NCBI GenBank assembly: GCA_900315045.1
Contig: OMXR01000009.1
Coordinates: 1-49,377 of the forward strand
Length of the DNA stretch: 49,377 nucleotides
Origin: an uncultured Sutterella sp.
GTDB taxonomy: Bacteria; Pseudomonadota; Gammaproteobacteria; Burkholderiales; Burkholderiaceae_F
Reading direction: 5' to 3'
Part shown: piece after piece, positions 45,041 to 49,377 of the stretch
Layout of the letters: each line of letters starts with the position of its first letter
Numbering within the stretch: position 1 is the stretch's first letter
Notes under the pieces: model-generated
Database searches by the model: none
Seen by the model: only the letters and a program-made list of their open reading frames with translations
Told to the model about the DNA's origin: nothing
Program-made: the position numbers and the translations under genes

Positions 45041-45876
45041 AGTTTGAGCAGCTCAAGCACGGATTTCACCCCTGCGGGCATCTCTCCCTGAGCGCCCGGC
45101 AGGGGTCTTTTGCCCTGGCGGCTATGGAAATCCGAACCGCTTGATGCATAAAAGCCAAAGCGCTCGGCCGCTGCCAGGCATATTCCCGTGTACTGCGCAC
45201 TCTGGCTTCCGCTCACAACTTCAATGGCCTGACCGCCAGCCTGCTGAAAATCGGCCATCAGTCCGTCGAACTGCCATTGTTCGGTGAGGCGATACCTGCC
45301 GGGATGCGCAAGAACGGCAACGCCTCCCGCACCGCGGATGGCGCTGACTGCGTCTGCCAGCGCGGGCCAGAGCGTTGGGACAAACGCCGGCATTCCGTCT
45401 CCGAGATATTTGTCAAAGGCCTGCTGCAAGTGCTCGACGTGTCCTTCGGATGTCAGTGCCTGAGCAAAGTGCATGCGTGAAATGATCGCCGGATTCCGGG
45501 CATACTTGAGCGCCTTCCCGTACAAATTGGGAAAACCGAGGGATTCGAGCTTTTCTGCAATTTTCACCGCCCTTGCCGAGCGCTGAGCGGAAATGCCGCC
45601 GGCAAGCCGTGCCAGGGTTTCGTTTTCCCGATCGATCTGCAGGCCCACGATGTGGATGCACCGGCCGGCCCAGAGCGAGGAAATCTCAATGCCGTTTACG
45701 AAACGAAGCCCGACTTTTTCCGCTTCATCCGAAGCGGCCTGCAGGCCGCCGAGCGTGTCATGATCGGTCAAAGCCACAAGATCCAACCCGCGCTGATGCC
45801 GGGCAAACCGCATCAATTCGGCGGGATCCAGTTCCCCGTCGCTGCTCGTCGAATGCATGTGCAGATCAAGCTTCAC
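45037..45876 (-). CDS. rnm: PHP-domain phosphoesterase, RNase AM/YciV-type
   Basis: 279 residues. The PHP metal-binding motifs are complete: HMHSTSSDGE, LTDHDT, NGIEIS, AHPGR and GSDFH. The family cleaves 3',5'-nucleoside bisphosphates and trims 5' ends of small rRNAs (RNase AM; formerly TrpH/YciV). It stands alone, convergent with lplT (4-base overlap) and divergent from hslO. The symbol rests on family similarity; I could not rule out another PHP phosphatase subgroup. Confidence 0.85.
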   Translation of the reverse strand: MKLDLHMHSTSSDGELDPAELMRFARHQRGLDLVALTDHDTLGGLQAASDEAEKVGLRFVNGIEISSLWAGRCIHIVGLQIDRENETLARLAGGISAQRSARAVKIAEKLESLGFPNLYGKALKYARNPAIISRMHFAQALTSEGHVEHLQQAFDKYLGDGMPAFVPTLWPALADAVSAIRGAGGVAVLAHPGRYRLTEQWQFDGLMADFQQAGGQAIEVVSGSQSAQYTGICLAAAERFGFYASSGSDFHSRQGKRPLPGAQGEMPAGVKSVLELLKL

Positions 45877-46051
45877 TTTATGTCCCTTTCATTAGCCTCG
45901 CCTGCAGTGCTTGGCTAAAATGCTGACTTTTCGATTACGGCCAAAAATCCGCTTCAGCCTATCACACAAAATGCCGGCTCACATCGCAAAAACTCCTTAG
46001 AACCAATACCCTAAGCTATCGAGCCGGCTGGACAACCGATGTAAAACCACT

Positions 46052-46972
46052 ATGACTGACAAACTTCTCAAACTGTTCTTCCCCAAGAAAAATTGCCGCG
46101 CCCAGGTTCTGCACATGGACCAGGCCTGGGAATCCATGGTGCGCAACCAGAATCTGCCGCTGCCCGTGAAAAGGATGCTGGGCGAGATGACGGCTGCAGC
46201 CTTCATGCTCGCCGCCAGCCTCAAGTTCGACGGCTCGCTCGTGCTGCAGCTGCAGGGGGACGGACCGGTCAAGCTGGCTCTCGTGGAAGTCAGATCCGGC
46301 CTGATCGGCAGAGCCACCGCGCAGCTCAGGGTTCCCGCCGAATCGATTCCCGGCGACATCTCATTCAAGCAAATGGTCAATGCGACCGGAAAGGGACGCT
46401 GCGCCCTGGTTCTTGACATGGCAGGCAGACGCCCCGGCGATCAGCCCTACCAGGGCGTTGTTCCCCTTGGCGACGTGTCTGTGGCCCAGGCGGTGGAAAG
46501 CTACATGACCCAGTCCGAGCAAATCGAAACACGGCTCTGGCTCGCATCGTCCGACATTTCCTGCGGCGGTGTTTTGCTCCAGCAGGTAGCTGCAACCGGC
46601 GGCACCCTGCCCACCGAGGAAATCGACCCGGAGGGCTTTGCCTCCCTGGTGATGATTGCCCAGACCGTCAAGGCCGAAGAGCTGCTGGCGCTGGACGCCT
46701 CGGACACCGCCACGCGCCTTTTCTGGGAGGACAACCCCAAGGTGATGGACACGCTGCATCCGAGCTTCTCCTGCCGTTGCTCCAGAGACTCGGTTGCCAG
46801 GATGGTCAAGAGTCTTGGAAAAGAGGAAGCCGAATCGATCCTTGCGGAACGCGGCCGCATTGAGGTGCGCTGCGAGTTCTGCGGTTCGAACTATCTGTTT
46901 GACAAGGTCGACATCGAAGAGATGTTCGCCGACCCGGCATTCAAGGGACAGACGAGCCAGACCACCCACTAG
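46052..46972 (+). CDS. hslO: Redox-regulated chaperone Hsp33
   Basis: 306 residues. Hsp33 is a holdase activated by oxidation plus unfolding. The C-terminal zinc switch has CRC near residue 244 and CEFC about 30 residues later, the four conserved cysteines. The N-terminal domain contains LQLQGDGPVKLALVE and the later SDISCGGVLLQQV, as usual. A full-length protein with all redox cysteines. It is monocistronic, with a strong bidirectional terminator after it. Together with the rubrerythrins it adds to oxidative-stress protection. Confidence 0.96.
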   Translation: MTDKLLKLFFPKKNCRAQVLHMDQAWESMVRNQNLPLPVKRMLGEMTAAAFMLAASLKFDGSLVLQLQGDGPVKLALVEVRSGLIGRATAQLRVPAESIPGDISFKQMVNATGKGRCALVLDMAGRRPGDQPYQGVVPLGDVSVAQAVESYMTQSEQIETRLWLASSDISCGGVLLQQVAATGGTLPTEEIDPEGFASLVMIAQTVKAEELLALDASDTATRLFWEDNPKVMDTLHPSFSCRCSRDSVARMVKSLGKEEAESILAERGRIEVRCEFCGSNYLFDKVDIEEMFADPAFKGQTSQTTH

Positions 46973-46992
46973 GCGAGAGCCGTCCCCTCAAA

Positions 46993-47026
46993 GCAAAACC
47001 TCCAGCCTTTCGGCCGGAGGTTTTGC
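46993..47026. terminator. Bidirectional terminator between hslO and rplS
   Basis: GCAAAACCTCC pairs perfectly with GGAGGTTTTGC, with an inner GCC/GGC pair and a TTTC loop. A and T runs in both arms serve both convergent transcripts. Confidence 0.88.
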
Positions 47027-47052
47027 ATTTTCTGGTACCAGAAAACTGTCGA

Positions 47053-47427
47053 TTAGGCAGCTTCCTTGCGCACGATGCGCTCGCGGATGCGGGCGGCCTT
47101 GCCGGAACGGCTGCGCAGGTAGTACAGCTTGGAGCGAGCAACGTCGCCGTAGTGCTTGACCTGGATCGAAGCAATGGTCGGCGCATAGAGCTGGAACGTA
47201 CGCTCAACACCTTCGCCGCTGGAAATCTTGCGGACGATGAAGGAGGAGTTCAGACCGCGATTGCGACGGGCAATCACGACGCCCTCGAAAGCCTGAACGC
47301 GCTTGCGCTCGCCTTCGATCACGTTCACCTGCACGACAACCGTGTCACCGGCACGGAAATCGGGGATGGTCTTGCCCTGAGTAAGACGGGCGATCTCTTC
47401 CTGTTCCAGAGTCTGGATGATGTTCAT
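47053..47427 (-). CDS. rplS: 50S ribosomal protein L19
   Basis: 124 residues. L19 lies at the 30S/50S interface. Typical start [14 protein letters not shown], then [30 protein letters not shown] and the basic C-terminus. Two adjacent ATGs exist (47430, 47427); GGAGAAA is better spaced from 47427. Last gene of the rpsP-rimM-trmD-rplS operon, separated from trmD by a 117-base gap with a hairpin. Confidence 0.97.
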   Translation of the reverse strand: MNIIQTLEQEEIARLTQGKTIPDFRAGDTVVVQVNVIEGERKRVQAFEGVVIARRNRGLNSSFIVRKISSGEGVERTFQLYAPTIASIQVKHYGDVARSKLYYLRSRSGKAARIRERIVRKEAA

Positions 47428-47506
47428 CATTTTCTCCAATACCATCATGCGGCGGCCTGCTTGTTGTTCAAAATCGCCGTCCAGAGGATGGGTTTTATTA
47501 AAGGAA

Positions 47507-47526
47507 GACCGCAAGAAACTGCGGTC
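47507..47526 (-). other. Hairpin in the trmD-rplS gap
   Basis: GACCGCA and TGCGGTC form a perfect 7-bp stem with a 6-base loop followed by TTCCTTT on the minus strand. It may be a partial terminator or an RNase-resistant end allowing rplS to be expressed differently from trmD. Confidence 0.4.
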
Positions 47527-47544
47527 CACTAAATGCAATGGCGT

Positions 47545-48288
47545 TCAACTCAGTTTTTCCAAGTACGCCTCGTCCTTCTTGGACAACTGTCCAAGGGAGC
47601 GCGCAATTTTAATCATATCGGGGCGGCTTTGGAAAGTTTTCTCCAAAGATTTTTCGCGGGTCCACTGGGCGATGTTGGCATGATGCCCGGAGAGGAGAAC
47701 TTCAGGAACCGGCTGCCCCCGCCACACCTCCGGACGCGTGTAGTGCGGAGCGTCCAGCAATCCCGTGGCGAACGACTCATCCAGGCTGGACAGATCCTTG
47801 ATCGCTCCGGGCAGCTGCCGGATGACGGCATCCATCAGACAGCACGCGGCAAGCTCCGCCCCAGACAGCACAAAGTCCCCAAGGCTGATCTGCTCATCGA
47901 CAAAGGTCTGCAAAAATCTTTCGTCAATCCCCTCATACCTGCCGCACACCAGAACAAGCTCCGAGCGGGGTACGGAAGAAATGGCCCGCACCCTCTGATC
48001 CGTGAGCCGCTCGCCGTTCGGGGCAAACGCAAACACCGGACCATGGTTGCCCGCCTTGCGGATCATCTCAAGAGTCAGGGCTAGCGGCTCGGCCATCATC
48101 ACCATGCCGGGCCCTCCGCCAAAGGGGCGGTCGTCTACCGTCCTGTGCAGATCCTGCGTCACATCCCGCGGGTTCCAGAAATGAACATTCCACAGGCCCC
48201 GCTTTCTGGCTCTTGCCGTTATCCCCGACTCGGTAATTGCTGAAAACACCTCGGGGAACAGTGTGATGACATCAAAGCGCATGGCCAT
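47545..48288 (-). CDS. trmD: tRNA (guanine-N1)-methyltransferase
   Basis: 247 residues. TrmD methylates G37 next to the anticodon, preventing frameshifting. The trefoil-knot SPOUT motifs are present (FDVITLFPEVF, RPFGGGPGMVM, GRYEGIDERF, VLSGAELAAC). ATG 48288 has GAGGA just upstream; ATG 48282 is an alternative. It starts 6 bases after the rimM stop. Confidence 0.97.
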   Translation of the reverse strand: MAMRFDVITLFPEVFSAITESGITARARKRGLWNVHFWNPRDVTQDLHRTVDDRPFGGGPGMVMMAEPLALTLEMIRKAGNHGPVFAFAPNGERLTDQRVRAISSVPRSELVLVCGRYEGIDERFLQTFVDEQISLGDFVLSGAELAACCLMDAVIRQLPGAIKDLSSLDESFATGLLDAPHYTRPEVWRGQPVPEVLLSGHHANIAQWTREKSLEKTFQSRPDMIKIARSLGQLSKKDEAYLEKLS

Positions 48289-48294
48289 GGATCC

Positions 48295-48819
48295 TCACAC
48301 CCAGTCCGAATGCCAGTCAACGCGGATCACCCGCTCATCCGTATCAATGTCTTCGACATACTGCTCGACCACGGGGATCAGATACTCCCGGCCGGACTCG
48401 GGCGCATTGCTCCGAACCACGAGAATATCCTGCACGCCATTGTCGCTGATGTCGCAGACCGTCCCGAGCTCCTCGCCCTCCCGGTTGATGACGCGGCAGC
48501 CAATAATGTCGACGGCCCAATGCTCGTCCTGATCCGCAAGATCGGGAAAGTCTTCACGGAAAAGCGCGATCTGGCCGCGCAGACGATCAGCGTCCTCCTT
48601 GCTGTCGATGCCTTCGAACTTGGCGATCAGCTGTGCGCCATGGTGCTTGAGCTCAGTCACAAGCAACGCCCTTTGCTGGCCGTTCATCGCAATGAAATGC
48701 CAGGTCTTGGCCGCAAAAAGCGGCTCTCCCTGTTCAAAGGGAACGATACGCACCCATCCGCGCACGCCGTACGCTCCGCCTGTTCTGGCAATCGAAAGGA
48801 GTTCTTTTTGCTCGGTCAT
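48295..48819 (-). CDS. rimM: Ribosome maturation factor RimM
   Basis: 174 residues, acting on 16S rRNA 3' domain maturation through S19. The N-terminal domain starts RTGGAYGVRGWVRI, the PRC-barrel C-terminal part contains GCRVINREGEELGTV and ends IRVDWHSDWV. The operon position between rpsP and trmD is canonical. A 239-base gap with a terminator-like hairpin separates it from rpsP. Confidence 0.96.
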   Translation of the reverse strand: MTEQKELLSIARTGGAYGVRGWVRIVPFEQGEPLFAAKTWHFIAMNGQQRALLVTELKHHGAQLIAKFEGIDSKEDADRLRGQIALFREDFPDLADQDEHWAVDIIGCRVINREGEELGTVCDISDNGVQDILVVRSNAPESGREYLIPVVEQYVEDIDTDERVIRVDWHSDWV

Positions 48820-48837
48820 AGGTTTCTTCCGGATACG

Positions 48838-48874
48838 AAAAAACGGCCCCCGAATGAACTCGGAAGACCGTTTT
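48838..48874 (-). terminator. Terminator/attenuator between rpsP and rimM
   Basis: Minus strand AAAACGG pairs with CCGTTTT, continued by CTTCCGA with TCGGGGG (two G-U, one bulge), ending in TTTTTT. As it lies inside the operon, partial read-through would give less rimM-trmD than rpsP message. Confidence 0.6.
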
Positions 48875-49058
48875 GGATTTTACTGAAGAGGCTCGGCGTC
48901 ATGTGGCCGCAGGTAGATACCGGTCCTTAACCAAAGAGGAAAACCGCCGGATGCATTCGAGTGTGCTTTGACACGGGAGGCACGGCATCACGGACGAAAG
49001 GAACCGCGAGCAGCTTTACGACAAATCCTCGCCTGCTTCAGTGAGAATCTCTGTCGAA

Positions 49059-49316
49059 TTAGGCAGCCTGCTGAGCCTTGCCCTCAACCTTGATGATGCG
49101 GGCAACGGTGTCGGAGAGCTTGGCGCCATTCTTGACCCAGAAAGCAACGCGCTCGGCGTTGTAGGTCAGGCGCTGGGCACCCTCGGCAACCATCGGGTTG
49201 TAGAAGCCAAGACGCTCGTTGAAGCGGCCGTCGCGGCGATTGCGGGAATCGGTGGCAACGATGTTGTAGAAGGGACGCTTCTTGGCGCCGGAACGGGAAA
49301 GGCGGATAACGACCAT
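49059..49316 (-). CDS. rpsP: 30S ribosomal protein S16
   Basis: 85 residues, an early-assembling small-subunit protein. Signature [19 protein letters not shown] and [13 protein letters not shown] are present. The ATG has GAGG 6 bases before it. First gene of rpsP-rimM-trmD-rplS. Confidence 0.97.
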   Translation of the reverse strand: MVVIRLSRSGAKKRPFYNIVATDSRNRRDGRFNERLGFYNPMVAEGAQRLTYNAERVAFWVKNGAKLSDTVARIIKVEGKAQQAA

Positions 49317-49338
49317 TTTTTCCTCTTTTAGTTAATTC

Positions 49339-49357
49339 GGCGCCCGTACCAGGCGCC
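49339..49357 (-). other. Hairpin in the rpsP leader
   Basis: GGCGCC-tggtacg-GGCGCC, perfect 6-bp stem about 23 bases before the rpsP start. It could affect translation or mark the leader of the operon. The promoter lies beyond the window. Confidence 0.3.
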
Positions 49358-49377
49358 ATCAGTCAAACAAAAGCGTC

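Overview
The window is a GC-rich chromosome segment of an anaerobic or microaerophilic betaproteobacterium. Gene content points to Burkholderiales and most likely the Sutterellaceae (gut Sutterella/Parasutterella relatives). The reasons are a secreted FMN/FAD fumarate-reductase-type flavoprotein, two tandem rubrerythrins, an [FeFe]-hydrogenase maturase (HydF), and housekeeping clusters of proteobacterial type (xseB-ispA-dxs, rpsP-rimM-trmD-rplS, LplT, PBP1C with a bacterial alpha-2-macroglobulin). The taxon is an inference from gene content; there is no rRNA in the window. No intergenic stretch exceeds 300 bases.

Layout. 1-2043: a folded right end of a probable IS200/IS605 (TnpB-type) element runs into a periplasmic flavin reductase gene. 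2144-5936 (minus): a heavy-metal P-type ATPase operon with a PacL-like small membrane protein, a second HMA-like protein and another small membrane protein, headed by a Fur-box-like palindrome. 6064-11847: a small unknown gene, a GNAT acetyltransferase, murB, yajQ, and the isoprenoid operon xseB-ispA-dxs. 11883-16040: a tRNA operon (Gly, Cys, Gly, Gly) from a near-consensus promoter, hydF, a diguanylate cyclase, tRNA-Ser, and a 38-codon membrane-peptide ORF with its own promoter. 16051-22680: a HAD phosphatase, two rubrerythrins, a DEAD-box helicase, tRNA-Ile2, an unknown protein with a lysine/alanine tail, an SSS-type transporter and tRNA-Thr. 22736-26761: an alanine/aspartate-family aminotransferase, hom and thrC as a threonine operon.

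27007-31838 holds the least familiar material: a 1137-residue orphan with Sel1-like repeats, translationally coupled to a secreted protein that looks like an M20 peptidase without its metal ligands. 31851-39726 is pbpC plus an alpha-2-macroglobulin gene broken by a frameshift and probably a short deletion. 40137-42408 has a UreE-like metallochaperone with an eight-unit His/Cys repeat tail, then radA, preceded in the operon by alr (to 43501). 43727-49316 closes with lplT, a PHP phosphoesterase, hslO and the rpsP-rimM-trmD-rplS ribosomal operon, whose intergenic hairpins may set unequal expression.

Functional threads: anaerobic respiration and hydrogen metabolism (flavin reductase, HydF), peroxide defence without haem (rubrerythrins), transition-metal handling (P-type ATPase operon, UreE-like protein), envelope maintenance (MurB, Alr, PBP1C, A2M, LplT) and translation. 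The best candidates for undescribed biology are the coupled 1137-aa/pseudo-M20 pair, the metal ATPase operon with accessory proteins, the UreE-like repeat protein and the 38-aa ORF.
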